64,000 nt of DNA from Papaver somniferum (GCF_003573695.1 NC_039363.1:153104406-153168405), one strand, 5' to 3'. Positions 21,878 to 34,142 are shown, counted from the first letter of the stretch. The notes: generated by a model from the sequence alone, not told the origin. A program made the numbers and translations.

Positions 21878-24175
21878 TTATACAGCCGGGGAAACCATAG
21901 AACGGTGAGATGCCTCGGCCGCGACACATTGCAGATGCCGTGGACAATTGATCAAATGGTCATTCCTGAGACCAGCAGCTTGCATGAATGAATGCATGAC
22001 TGTTGGCCCTACACCCCTAAACCCTCTCCTAACCATGTCTTTGCTTATTGTCTCCGATTTTGATGTCTTCACTGGGATTTTGTGTGATGATTTGTATTGA
22101 GTTGAAATGGGTTTGTTATTTACAAATCCCCACAAGTAGTTGCCGAATGAACCAAATTCCCTTTGAATCTGCAATTATACATGAAATCAAACAATTGGCA
22201 TTAGTAAATTGTCTGATTAGGCAAAAAAGAAATGAAAATCATATTAATTCATTTCTTAGTAACATGCAATCACATGTTATTCACTCTGTACGGCTCAAAC
22301 TTTTCACCTAATCAATTCGATGTCTACTCGTTTGTTATTTGCTTGAGTTTAATCAATATAGAAAGATTAGCCTTGGAGAATCTTTTATGCTATTTTCACT
22401 TTTTTTGAGTAAAATATTATGTTCCACCAATAAAACGAAAGAATAAAATCGCCGTGCTATTCAATTCTTTCTTTTTAACCTCCCTAGAAATGGTAAACCC
22501 CACCTATACCAAAATGTGAATTTAAATTAGATTGTTGTAGGGGGGTGAACAGAGGGAGTTGAATAGCATTTTCATAATAAAATGGACTGAAAAGACAGAG
22601 AGCTAAGGTATTTGAGAGAGAATTTGGCTTAATAGACCCAATCATCTTCTTCGACCAAAGCAATCCCTATCCAAAAAAAATGTGCCAAAATAGAAGAAAA
22701 AAAATCTTTTTTTTTTTTTGGTGGTCGTACTGTAAAATTTACTTCAATGGTGTATGAAATCTAATATGATTTCCTAGCTAGAGGATTCCAGTATACATAA
22801 AGTTAAATTTCGGAGGGAAATTTAACAAATTTCAACCTTGAAAGAGTAACTGTACGTGTACGGTGGAAACGTGGGAATAAGTTTTTGGTAAATTACCTCA
22901 AGAATTCGTTTAGAGTTATCGACAGCTCCTCTAACCCTGCTCAATTCGATGCCATATTCAGTACTGATTGATGTGATTCGTCTCTCATTAAGATTGGCAA
23001 CAATTTCTGGATCAAATCCTGAAAATGCATCCCTGAGAACACATACTTTTTCTTTTAGCACCAATCAGTAAATAAAACCAAAGAAGCAGATGATAAACAT
23101 TTAGAACAATCAATCAAACAACCTAAATATAGTGTTGGATTTTAAAGGAAAAGTATAAAAACTACCCACCTAAAATCTTGACGTTTCTTTAAGATTGAAG
23201 TCCAATCTGAACCAACCTGTGCACCACTCAACACTAGCATTTCAAACAACAACCTGCAACAACAAAAATAATATAAATACCCGTAATAATAATAAAAATG
23301 GAGCCCTGACTAAATTGATGGACCCTGTACAAGTACTTGTCATCACGTAGAGGAACTCCCCATTCTTCATCATGGTAAGTAATATAGAGAGGATCTGCAA
23401 TAACATAATTAATTAATACATGATATATAGATAGTGCTAAAACTAATAAGTTTAAATGAATCAGTAACATACCTGAATTTCCTGTGATAAAACTACATCT
23501 TTTTTCTCTAGGACTTGTTACAAGAGTATTAGAAGACGTGTCGATTACAGGAATGATGTTTCCTTCGAATTTCGCAGATTTAGATCTACCATAATGAGCA
23601 ATTTTCATTTTCCTTTGAGCTTGAATAAGTGTAACTTGTTCTCTTCTTGCAGCGGCTATACTTCCAGGAGACTCGACGATCAACGAAGAAGGATAGTTGA
23701 AAGAAGATGAACGTTCAATGGTTTTAGTAGTACTACTGCTAGTCATAGGAGATATACTATTATTAACATTTATAGTAAGAGATTTCTTGGATTTCTTTCT
23801 CACTAAAGTTGGTGTTAGTTTCGGCGTTGTTAATCGGGGTGTTAACGATTTATCAATGCTCGAATTTAAACCATTTGGATCGTTTCCTCTCTTAAGCGCC
23901 GGCGGCCGAGGAGATTTTGATTTTGGAGAAATTGGTGGACTACTGGTAGTAGATGATGAAGGTTTGGTTTTAGTAGTAGATGTTGGTGGTGGTGGAGTTT
24001 TCAAAGAGACTTTTTTCAATGAATTACGTCGGTCTAGGCAGGCGACACGATTACCCGCTGGTTGAAGTACCGGACGACCATCCATTTGAGAAACAGGAGG
24101 TGGTGTTACCGGAGTGTCAACAATTGTACTGGTCGTAGTAGCTTTCCAATTGTTCTTGGCCTTAGAATTACACAT
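21878..24175 (-). CDS. DNA-3-methyladenine glycosylase I-like protein (TAG family), five exons
   Basis: A base-excision-repair glycosylase of the HhH-GPD/Adenine_glyco family, expected to remove 3-methyladenine from DNA in the nucleus or organelles. Exons by GT-AG sites on the minus strand: 24175-23473, 23394-23337, 23253-23170, 23032-22897, 22168-21878; introns 78, 83, 137 and 728 bases. The product is 423 residues and joins in frame across all four introns. Residues 1-220 are Ser/Thr/Pro/Lys-rich and probably disordered. The domain runs from K-R-C (C227) through Y-H-D-E-E-W (H242) to N-D-H (H398) and C402, which match the four zinc ligands of bacterial TAG. The position of E. coli Glu38 (L-E-G-Q) is L-S-G-A here, as I recall for plant homologues. 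R-R-G-F-R-G-V-G-P-T and S-F-M-Q are intact. It appears functional. Confidence 0.93.
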
Positions 24176-24326
24176 TTTTGATTGTATGTTTATGGCTGAC
24201 TGAGATGATAAGATTCCGAGAATGTTTTGATGAAATGAGATGTCGTAGAATTTTGGGCACTGATTAATTGCAAGGGAAGGAATGTAAGAAAGTGTTGAGA
24301 AGGTACGGGTAGTGCTGGGATGTTCT

Positions 24327-24334
24327 ATTTATAA
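24327..24334 (-). promoter_or_regulatory. TATA box of the glycosylase gene
   Basis: On the minus strand TATAAATA lies about 150 bases upstream of the ATG at 24175, which would give a 5' UTR of roughly 120 bases. No other TATA-like site is as well placed. The start site is inferred. Confidence 0.6.
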
Positions 24335-24508
24335 CATAGAAGTTGGAGGAGGAAAAGGAAGGGAAGGGGAAGCTGTAAGACAAACTATAACATGGACAGG
24401 TTGGGTCTCCCATACAAACATACATACAACCTACTTTTCCTTTTCTTGTTATTGTTTATCATTCTGTGTGAATGTCGGCCTCTGCACAGAGAATACAATG
24501 ACACCAGA
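24335..24508. other. Upstream region of the glycosylase gene
   Basis: Short spacer between the promoter and the poly(T) of the next retroposon; a purine-rich stretch lies near 24343-24375. The proximal promoter is therefore limited to under 200 bases of non-repetitive DNA. Confidence 0.5.
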
Positions 24509-25200
24509 TTTTTTTTTTTTTTTTTTTTCACAAGGAACTTTTCTATTAATTAGATTTCAAGCTTACAATGAGTTTAAGATCGAAAATAAGAGAATACGAA
24601 GTAGCAAGAACATACTGTAAGAGTACAATACCGAGAAATCCGACAAGACAAAAAGAAAGATTACCAGAGTAAGACAAATACAAGTATGAATAAGATCCGA
24701 TTAAATCGGAAGAAGGATGGTTTTTCTCGGAATTAAATTCCAACCATTTAATTTGTTTTTCTTCTTTAGAGAGAAATGCTCCCAAAGTAGGAGTGATTTG
24801 CTCAAATCTCTTGTAAATAGTGATGAAGCTTCCGTCGTCAAAACGACCACCGATGAAGATTTCGTCGCTGGATAAGTTGATGATGAAGAGTTCGTCACCG
24901 GAGACAACAAAGAGGGAGATTTTGTCGTTGGAGAGCATCACTATTGATCTTAGAACCCAACCCAATAACCCAAAATCGTCATTAAAGCGGAGATAAACCT
25001 CAAAAAAATAGATAAACCCACCAAAACGGTGTAGATAAGTAGAAAACATAATAAAAACTAAACTGATCTAATAACTAACTTAGAAAGCAAGGAATAATGA
25101 AGAAATCTGCTCAGATCTAGTCCAAAAATGGACTAGATCTGAGCAAAAAATGGTTGTTTTTATGGTTTTATTGGAGAAGAAGAAGGAGTGAGAGAGAGGA
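24509..25200 (-). mobile_element. Short retroposon with 20-base poly(A), copy B of the hairpin family
   Basis: The plus strand shows T20 at 24509-24528, the minus-strand poly(A) tail. Read on the minus strand it begins near 25200, has a perfect hairpin at 25145-25108, and shares order and short matches with 16999-17620 (for example the GGAGCAT region followed by AATGGT-GGAATT). A 167-residue minus-strand frame (24546-25049) has hydrophobic segments near its end, but no known domain. No RT is present, so it resembles a non-autonomous retroposon. The 5' end and TSD are not resolved. Confidence 0.55.
25108..25145 (-). repeat. Perfect 17 bp hairpin near the 5' end of retroposon copy B
   Basis: TGCTCAGATCTAGTCCA (25108-25124), loop AAAA, and its exact reverse complement (25129-25145). 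Compared with copy A, one pair changes from A-T to G-C on both arms, a compensatory change that keeps pairing. Confidence 0.8.
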
Positions 25201-25562
25201 GAAAGAGGAAAGAGAAGAAAATGAGGTATGCCCAATGTAATCAATTCCGGATTTCCGTCCGTTTCGGTCGAGACCGATATACTGGGACAACTTTATCTCG
25301 GGGAAATTTTCGGTTGAAATGTCAGAGTAACTACCGAAATTTTGTTTTCGAATTTTATACCCACAATATGTATATCAAATATTTTTTACATACATATATA
25401 TGTATATAATAAAATATCACCAATTTTTATAAAAAGAAATGAATCTTCATTTAAAATAGTAAAAAATCAAGATCCATACAAATTTCAAAAACTTCAATGG
25501 AGATTTCCTGCCAATTCCGGCCGAGTCAACCGAAATTCAACCAAGAATTCCGACCAGATTTC

Positions 25563-27259
25563 TGATAGACACATTTTTGTGTCTGAATTTTCCTCAGTGT
25601 CTCTATTGCTAGTGCTTGATTTTGTACTTATTATGGTGTTTTTATGTTTGTGTAGGTGTTTTTGGAGAAATACACTTGTGTGGAAAAAGTTGCTCAAAAA
25701 GTGCTATTTGGACCCCTGGAGGACATTTGCTATACAGACCCCAGATTTGGCTAAGAGGCACCCAAGGTTATGTGTAGCCCAAATTTATCCTCAGCACCCA
25801 AATTTGTCCTCAACACCTCAGTTGGGCACCTACTATTTGCACCCCAGGTTTGGTTAGGGGGAGGTCACCTTCTTCACCTTTGAATTTGGAAAATTAGCGG
25901 GAAAACTTGGTGTTTTAATGGTAGAATTAGGGTTCGAGTTTTGGTGCTTTTCCGAGGAGACTCAATGGATGAAATTGATGGCAAGCATCTGTTAGAGCAT
26001 AACAGAGATAGTAGGAGTGATTTTGTCGATTGAATTTGGCTAGAACTCGAGTTGGAAGGAAACAGAGGTGTGAACTTTTCACGGGTATTTCAGGCAAGAT
26101 TTTGCTGGAGCTTTGGCCGGATTCAATGAGTTCTTTGGATCGGCTATACCCTGTTTCGACTAAACAGGGTTGGTAATCATTCCAGATTCGATAAAACAGG
26201 GTTTAATCCTTGTGTCAAGCAAAACAGGGGAAGAATATTTACTCGAGGATATCACGGGATTTCTGGTTATGTTTGGGAAGATTTCTTGTGGCCTGAGCGT
26301 GTTTGATACATGTTGGGATGTGTGGAAGAGTGTTTGGATGGAGGTTGACTACAACAGACGCATGGAGAAGATAAGAATGGAAAGAAAATATTCCCGAGAA
26401 TATTTTCTTCACTGCCGAGTAAAAGGAGATTCCTATGAGTTATTACACATGATTTTCTTCATCTGTTGAGTATAAATAGCCTCTTGGAGTATCATATGGG
26501 GGTTACGAAGAGTTTGGGGGAGATTACAGAGCTGTGAAAGTCGAGTTGCAGAAGAATCACCATTTCTGCTGCCGTGAAGAACACCAAGAACATTAGGCGC
26601 GCAACAACAGTCGTTTCTCAACAGTGGAAATGACACACAGGCGAGGGTCGATAATCAGCGACAGTACTCTGTTCTATCGTTCTTTTCAGTTTGTAGCACT
26701 TATAACTGTTGCCCCGATTTTTAATAGTTTTTCTCCATTTCATCTTTGTAAACACCCTTTGAGCAATAAAAATGAATTTTGAGTGTGTTTCCAACATGAT
26801 GATGAGCTAATTCTCCCACAACCAAGGCAATGAGGAAGCTATTCACGCATGAATAATGGGTAACTATTTCATTTTCTCTAATTTTTAATTATAGTTCACT
26901 CAATCACTGCTCTTGCAGAGTTTTTAAATGTTTACATAATTTTCTTAATTATTTGTGATTCAATTTGATAGATTATACTTTGTTTAATCAATTGATAGTC
27001 TATGCTTGGAGAATACAATTAATATTTGAGAATATGTTTGATTAATTCTGAATTAAGAAATAAGGGACTTAAAAGATAATTATAGTTTTGGATTATTTTC
27101 CATAATTTATTCATGTGTGATAATGGAATCAGTGTCTTGGTTATTCTTAATAATCTTGAATTAAGTTTTGTTTGTTTTTAAATTTCATTAAATCTAAAAT
27201 CTTTTGCTTTCACAAGTCTCAACGAACTTTTTACTACAACTCAATTTGAAATCACATCA
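25563..27259 (+). mobile_element. Solo LTR (1,697 bp) with 5 bp TSD
   Basis: It begins TGATAGACACATTTTTGTG and ends in TCACATCA (TG...CA). ATTTC is present immediately on both sides (25558-25562 and 27260-27264). There is no internal region, so it was left by recombination between two LTRs. A TATA box (26471-26478) and AATAAA (about 26767) give orientation plus. Its U5 style (AAGTCTCAACGAAC...ACTACAACTCAATTTG) resembles Tat-type gypsy LTRs. The first 230 bases recur at 63486. Confidence 0.92.
26471..26478 (+). promoter_or_regulatory. TATA box of the solo LTR
   Basis: GAGTATAAATAGCC sits in the middle of the LTR, ahead of an AATAAA about 300 bases downstream, as expected for U3-R. Confidence 0.6.
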
Positions 27260-27336
27260 ATTTCGTCTTGGCGAAAATCCAACATTTCGCTACCTTAATT
27301 GCCAACGCAATCTCGGCCGAGATTGACTACATTGGG

Positions 27337-28090
27337 TGTGCAACTACGCTTCTGATCAGCAAAGCAGAAAATTCATTATCAAAGGAGCGGAACAAAAACC
27401 GTAAACCAATATCAAAGAAGAAGAGAAGAGAAGAGAATGTACAAAAATAATACAGGAAACTACGCGAACAAAGCAGTCGAGCAACCATAACTAGCTAAAA
27501 GCGAAAAATATCACTAAAACGGATTGAGAAAATTGTTTTGCCAGTACGTGGGAAGTTGTTTCAAGTTCACTGGAGAAGACGCGAACGATCGGTACCTAGA
27601 TGTTAAAACGAGAAAGATTATCCATGGTATGAAGCTTATCTAGTGTTTCTTGAATATGCTAAAATGTTCATTTCTTTCTAGATTTATATAAACATGTAAT
27701 AGATAAATAAGATCCTTAAAGCTAAATATTTCAAGAATTATTCTGTTTTTAATGCAAGAAATCTTCTAATGCATTTTGGATTTGGAAGTGTATTTTACAG
27801 TGGGAATCAGTAATTCAAGACTGCATCCGTCAACAAGTAGGAGATGAAAAGGCCATCGACAATTGGTTATGTGAATCGCATTGCATTTTTATAGCAATTT
27901 TGTTCCTCTAGAAACAATTTTTTAACATTTATGTCAGCAGATCTCATAAATCCTAAACGCTAAGAATTAAAAACACGTTACAATTAGTTTTAATTTTTCT
28001 CATAACATAGCTCAGAGAATCTTGAACATATCTTTTGAAAAGGAGAGGTAACAAAGTACACCACCAACTTTTTCGTTCCGAAACCTGTAT
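27337..28090. other. Intergenic with two possible exon remnants
   Basis: Plus-strand stretch 27542-27626 reads Q-Y-V-G-S-C-F-K-F-T-G-E-D-A-N-D-R-Y and ends at a GT. Stretch 27801-27866 follows an AG and reads W-E-S-V-I-Q-D-C-I-R-Q-Q-V-G-D-E before a GT. The two do not join in frame and I recognise no family. The rest is AT-rich with nothing supported. Confidence 0.25.
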
Positions 28091-29010
28091 GGACAATCTT
28101 GTTATAATCAATAAGTATAAATAAACAGAAAATATCCTTGTAACTGTTTAGTAAACAAGTTTACTTGGACGATCTTAAAAACAAATATCCAAGAATCAAC
28201 CTAGTATGTACCCGAACTGCACCCGAACCTAATTCCAACAAGAGTAAGTCTTGTTATTTCAAGAAACGAATTCATAAGAGCAAATCTTGTAGGTTTCATA
28301 TAGTGTGAGCTTAAAAGCTGTCTTGGTTGTTTAACGTACTACTTGTGATATTTCTATTATACAGATAAACAATACAACGCGGGAAAGAAAGAAAAAAACA
28401 CAAAACGCCAGAAAATTTGTCAATGATGAAAACTGCAATGTGCAGAAAACCCCTGGTACCTACATCAGTTTTGAACACCCCCTGTATTAAGACGCTACAA
28501 ACACTATCTTAATATCAGACTTCGGACTAGAATGTAGATGAGACAGAATTGACCCTCCGGACATTTCAGCTTCAGTCGTGCTCCTTACATCTCTTGGACC
28601 TAGCAAGAACCTACGCACTTGATTCCCATAGCGAACGTCCTTTATAGCTCTAGGAGTTGCTTCAGCCTAAGTGAGGAATTTTAACTAATCTGAATCTAAT
28701 AGATAGCCTATTGATTTCCTTTCAGAAAGATATACAATCAACATAATAGAAATTTGTTTGCTAATGAAGTATCTTCAAGGCAAAAAAGATATCAAGAAAA
28801 CCTAAACAATTAGGATAACTTACTCTCTTTGAAAAGTTATATGGATGCCTAATCGATTTTAACTCACAAGATCAATCTAGCAGATATGATACTTGTGGAA
28901 TTACATAGTCTTAGACAAAAAGTACGTTATAATTTCTTTTTATCTTATTCCTTATCAATAACTCTTGAATGACCGAATAAACAAGAATTACGATGATCAA
29001 GATAAGATTC
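28090..29010 (-). mobile_element. Old copia-type LTR fragment
   Basis: It shares the core found at 48960 and 52700: a degraded form of AACGAGGAAACCGCAAATG, then CCCC..GG.ACC, TATTAAG.CGCTACA and GTCGTGCTCCTTAC. It stops at 29010, where the next LTR begins, so the element at 29011 inserted into it. No ORF. Confidence 0.6.
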
Positions 29011-31835
29011 TGAAAAGACGAGGGTGCCCAAATACCTGAATCTAAAACTTTTCCACCTATAAGTCCTTTTTCCGAAAGTGATTGTCTATGGACTGAGTAG
29101 AGACAACACAACAAATCGGTTCACATTTCGTGTGATCGTCTATGGATACGAGATCGAGACAATACGACAACAAGCTAACTTGCGTGATTGACTATGGATA
29201 CAAGATCGAGATAATACAACAACAAAGTATGATGACTTGATAATACGATCAGACTTAACCAAACACTATAGGATTGCTCATCAAGTAATTAGGAATTAAC
29301 GTTTGTGTATTTTACTTATAATTATAATAAAAAAAATTATAATTGCGGAAATAGAAAAGTAAAAGACACAACAAGATTTTGTTAACGAGGAAACCGCAAA
29401 TGCAGAAAAACCCCGGGACCTTGTCCAAAATTGAATACTCTCAGAATTAAGCCGCTATACAAAATCTAAACCAACTTTGTATAGTTGAGACCAAGCAACT
29501 AAACCTATAGTTCACCTAGTTCCCTCAGTATCCCTGCGCCTCCAACTTGCAATAAGTCACGCACTTGGAACAATTCCATTGGTTCGTATTCCAAACAGTA
29601 AAGGAATAACAAATATGTTTGGTAACAACTCTTTTAAAAAAACATGAAATGAGTTTGACAAAAGGCGCCTCCGTTTATACCAATAAACTCGTTTGTCAGG
29701 TTCTTAGATCAATATATTTAACAACTACCAAGGTAATTGTTTAAACTGTGCAATCAATACTATTAATCACAAAGAAATGTATTGATACCGATCTACTCAA
29801 CTACTCAATCCAATCTATCAAAAGATAAACCGATTATAGTTGGATCCCCATCCGACCATATTTTGTGCATACCAAAGATTATGAACTCAAATAAGAAATC
29901 TTCTTTGTATTCAAATCTTCTTAGATTTTCAATAAACACCTACACGCAAACAACTTGAATCTCTTGTGATCAATCACACACAGAACGGAGTCTGTTAACG
30001 ATGGATTATCACAAGACGTCTTTAGATCTACAAACAGTCTAAAGATCCCCGTTAATACTTCGATCTAGTTTGAGTGAATCTTATATCAGAAGAGAAGATT
30101 CTCAAGCATAAACAATCTTGGTGCAATCAAAGTTCAACAACCTTTAGTCAGTCAAATCAATCGAAAACAAATAATAAACTGCAATTATCTAGTTTCCCAC
30201 CAACGGTACTCGTAGATCTTCTCAATCCCAAAAAAAGTCTTTAAAACGAGCGGTCGTAAGAGATTTCTCCTAATTAGGTGACTTTCCTCTCTGAATAGAC
30301 GACTCCACCTGTAACAACAAAACTAGGTAGTTTTGCTGGCTCTGAGGATTAGTTTGATCGAAATGCAAACTTCAATATTTATAGACCAAGGAAGTTTGGA
30401 CACCAAGGAATTTCCAAAACCGAATATTCTCAAAGATATGTAATAAAGCCAAAATCGGTTTTCATAATTCCTGAAAATGCTCTGTCCAAATATTGACCAA
30501 AATCTCGGTAGAAAATCTCCAATTAGTAAATGCACATTACCAATTTTTATTTTCTAAGGATATGCATTAATTGCTGGAAATTAAAAGCATATAAAACTAA
30601 AAACCTTAATTAAAAGATTCTCAATTTATTTCGATCCGGGATTCTCCTTAAGTTATTAAGGAATATCTTTGAACAATAATAGATAAGAATTACTGCACAT
30701 GTTCAAAGTATGTCGACATCTTTACTTTGTAAATCCTTTTTCATATTTACAATCTTGGAACCGATTTGCCACACTTCCAAACGAGTTTAGAATTGGTTCA
30801 TATGATTTCCAAGAACTATGTGATTGATCAAAAAAATTCAACCACCATTAATGGGTTTAACGGTTCTACCAAACACAAGTTCGGTTCTACCTCCAAGTGG
30901 CTACTAGGATCGGTTACACTAGTTTCCATAAAATGGTTAACTAAGTACCAAGATCGGTTACCACTATTTATGGTACTTACTTGTGATCGGTTGCACAAAT
31001 TATAGAATCGGTTGCACCAACTACTAAAACTTGTTAACCTACTACAAGGATGGATTACACATCTTGTGATTAGTCCCACCAAGTTCTAGGATCGGTTAGC
31101 CAATGACTAGTAATGGTCACACCAATTACAAATATCGATCATACCATCTCAGGTGATTACTTAAGATTGCTTTCACTAATAAAAGTCATACAGATACATA
31201 AGTCAGGCATTGTGAATAGTTTTACCAAGATACATAAACAAGTTATGAGCGGTTATACTAAACACACATATTGGTAATCCAAAGATTTTCAATGAATAAA
31301 AATACCAATAAGCCTAGCGATTTCCCTTTCGATTCACAAAACAAGTTTATGAATTGTACTTCCTTTAAACGAATGTAAAACATTTTTTCCTAGGACGAAA
31401 TCTTCACCCATACCCATACACATAATCACAATAGAATTCGTATGATTATTTCGATGTCTTATATACGAAGTTCAAAAGATAGGTGTTATACTTCGTATTA
31501 TAATTCCTTGATACTACGTCTAACTAGAGAATAATCATTCACAGCTTCGCAGTTATGTTAAAATACGTTAGGAATGAAACAATTCAAGTCAAAATATTAC
31601 TAACCTCAAGAGGAAGGATGGTGTCGTCGTTGTAGCTCTTTACTTCTTCACATTCTTCAGGTCTTCGAGTAATACTTGTAAGTCTCATATCCTAATAACT
31701 TTCTATCTAACCTATACGAAGTTGACTCTAGTAAATAATCAAGCGACTCTTTAAATGAGTTTTGGTTCACTAAAATATGACAACCAAACTTGACATACCA
31801 ACGTTTGGTGGGTTCAACCGAGCAATGCTCTAACA
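29011..31835 (-). mobile_element. 3' LTR of copia-derived LARD element 1 (2,825 bp)
   Basis: On the plus strand it starts TGAAAAGACGAGGG and ends GCAATGCTCTAACA. Read on the minus strand it starts TGTTAGAGC, immediately after a polypurine tract (31836-31848, AAAGGGGGAGAT). TATA (minus TCTATAAATA, about 30376-30386) lies mid-LTR. A degenerate minisatellite of ATCGGTTACAC-like units occupies about 30895-31115. The AACGAGGAAACCGCAAATG core is near 29387. The short ORFs in it run through repeats and are not supported. Confidence 0.85.
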
Positions 31836-33665
31836 ATCTCCCCCTTTGTCAATTTTAGTGACAAAACTCTTACATCATATGGATAAACAAATTACAAGAA
31901 TTCATTATACATACACTTGATTCCAAGTTTCAACAGCACGCTAACCTGTATATATTCAATCCACAAATGTCGTTGTTGATATTATAATAACAAAGCTAAT
32001 ACTCCCCCTAAAGGTAAGATAGGTAGATTTTAAATCCGCACGTATTTGTTATTCCCTTTGTAGTTAAGATAACCACAAATATCAATATGATATGTTACTC
32101 CCCCTTAGTTTATGCTTTACTCTTTCGTTATATATATAACGTTTAAGCACCATTGTCCTTTCCTTAGTGATACCAAATCACTTTTTTACTCCATATATTT
32201 CTCTCCCTTTTTGTCACAAAAAGACAAAGGTACGAGCAAATAAAGGACAAACCGAAAGGATCTTACAAATCTTAAAAGACTTGCAACCTATAAGAGTTGA
32301 GCACAAGGGTTCCGCATACCATTTTAGATAACCAATATCAAAACCGAAATTACAAAGTAATTTTATTTTGATATGTTACCAAGGAAACAATTGCCCGAAA
32401 AAAATTTCCCTAATAGTTTAGAAAATCAAAATTGACTAAGCACCTTAGTTCTCTTGCTAAACCGATTGTACAAATACAATCACTTGTTTGATAAGACCAA
32501 AATAAAGATTAGAATTTACTCTATGTTTCTCATCAGATTCTAATTGTTCGAACAATAACTTAGACCTTTCACTTTAAACAAGACAAGTACTAGGTTAGTT
32601 AACTAGTATTTCTTGTTAAGGCATTTGATTACACTTGAATAACCAAATCCTCCACTTTGATAAGTCTAACTAAGGTCAGGATTAACTTAGTTTCTTTTAT
32701 CCGGAATCGAATTGGACTAAACAATTGATCCTGAAAACTTTTTTGTTAAGCCATAAACAATTCATACAAACCAAATAAATCAACTTGCATAATTATTTAC
32801 CTCGACTGGAAGCAATTGAAACAAACATAGACATTAAAGCACCGCAATTGCACCGAAATTTCGTTAAGCCTAAACAATTGATACCAAACAATAAAGCAAG
32901 ATAACAGTAGTTTTTATCAACCGGAAACAATTGAATCACATACACACACATCCATACACACATAATGGAATAAACATCAATTGTACCAAAATTTTGTTAA
33001 GCAAAAGCAAAATATATGAAACAAAATCAAGCTTTTCTTAAACAGGAAAACTATTAACTAACAAATTCGTTACCTCAAGCTCCGTATCCTCTTCACCCCA
33101 AAAGATATGTCATTAAGCGCAAGTTCACATTAGAACTCTCCCCCGTTAATGTTGTCATCCTCTCGCAAGACAAAAGAACAACAACAAAAGGCAACCTTTA
33201 CCATAGCAAGGTTCAAAATCGGTTTTAACTAATGCATAGCAAAAGTTGAAAACCCGAAATACATATGCTTTTATGCTAAACCAAAAATGATTCAACATAT
33301 TGTGACTTTTCACACATGAGTTTCAATCGGAACCCCTTATGATCCTTTGATAAAGCCTACCAACATGGGATAGAACTTAATCCCACTAAACAAAAAAGTC
33401 ACCCAAACCATAAGGGTTCACACAATATGAGATCGAATATTAAGGTTATGAAAACCGAAATCAAACATCCCATAAACACATAACAATAATATAAAACATT
33501 CAAGCACATGCTATGTAATCGAAAAACTATCACAAGAAAAATTCTAAAATAATAATTTTATTCATAAATAATAGATAGTTTTATTCAGAATAGACCTTAT
33601 ACAATTAAAGAAAGAAATAAAAAACTGAAGTCTATTTTTTAGGATTAAATCTTGCAGTACATGAC

Positions 33666-34052
33666 TTAATCTCTAGAGGTGCTCTTATTGTTTATTGAAG
33701 ATTCTTGAGAAATCAGGTTCTTTTGTCTTCTCTTCAAGAGGTTCACCTCAACGATCAACTTCAAAAGAGTTGATTCAAGCCATTTTTCATTCTTTACAGA
33801 AGCTTCCAATTGTTCTTGAGCAATTTCAAAGTCCCTCATTAAATAGAACATGAGATCACGAGATATGTGATTCTTCTTGTGTTCCCTTGAGAAATAGTAC
33901 TTAATCTCAGTGGGAGGACAGGTTTCAAGCTTTTGCAATTGTGAACCAATATCAATAATATTTGTATCCATCCTGAACCTCGTCAAAAACTTGAGAAAGG
34001 AATCAGTTCTTAAGATGGTTTTTATATATATCAAATAGGACTTGGTTTCCAA
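33666..34052 (-). CDS. LARD ORF with predicted coiled coil (128 residues)
   Basis: Unrecognised. The C-terminal half (residues about 73-120) alternates acidic, basic and Leu/Ile/Val residues and looks like a coiled coil. A similar coiled-coil frame lies at 59823-59924 in the second LARD, on the same strand and also within the element's interior. No zinc knuckle or nucleic-acid domain is visible. It may be a remnant or exon of a longer element-encoded protein. Expression and function are unknown. Confidence 0.35.
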   Translation of the reverse strand: METKSYLIYIKTILRTDSFLKFLTRFRMDTNIIDIGSQLQKLETCPPTEIKYYFSREHKKNHISRDLMFYLMRDFEIAQEQLEASVKNEKWLESTLLKLIVEVNLLKRRQKNLISQESSINNKSTSRD

Positions 34053-34142
34053 GTTTTACTCATACCTAATCAAGGTATTTTTTTTATTTGATAAATATAT
34101 ACTTACGGAAATAACATTGAGAGTTTTTCCAAATTAATGCAA

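Larger units (their letters stand above)
25231..27336. mobile_element. TIR element (MITE, 404 bp) split by a solo LTR
   Basis: CCCAATGTAATCAAT at 25231-25245 and the reverse complement of CCCAATGTAGTCAAT at 27322-27336 form 14/15 matching termini. Both ends continue with CGG/CGAG-rich words (TTCCGG, CTCGGCCGAG). Removing the solo LTR and one TSD copy leaves 404 bp without coding capacity. I could not define its TSD, so the superfamily is open. Confidence 0.6.

Noticed and set aside
23697..24065. 122-residue plus-strand frame with Val/Gly-rich sequence
   Set aside because: It is antisense to the low-complexity first exon of the glycosylase gene.
30766..31082. Overlapping plus and minus frames (30766-31005, 30828-31082)
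   Set aside because: Both run through the U3 minisatellite of the LARD LTR; absence of stops follows from the repeat unit.
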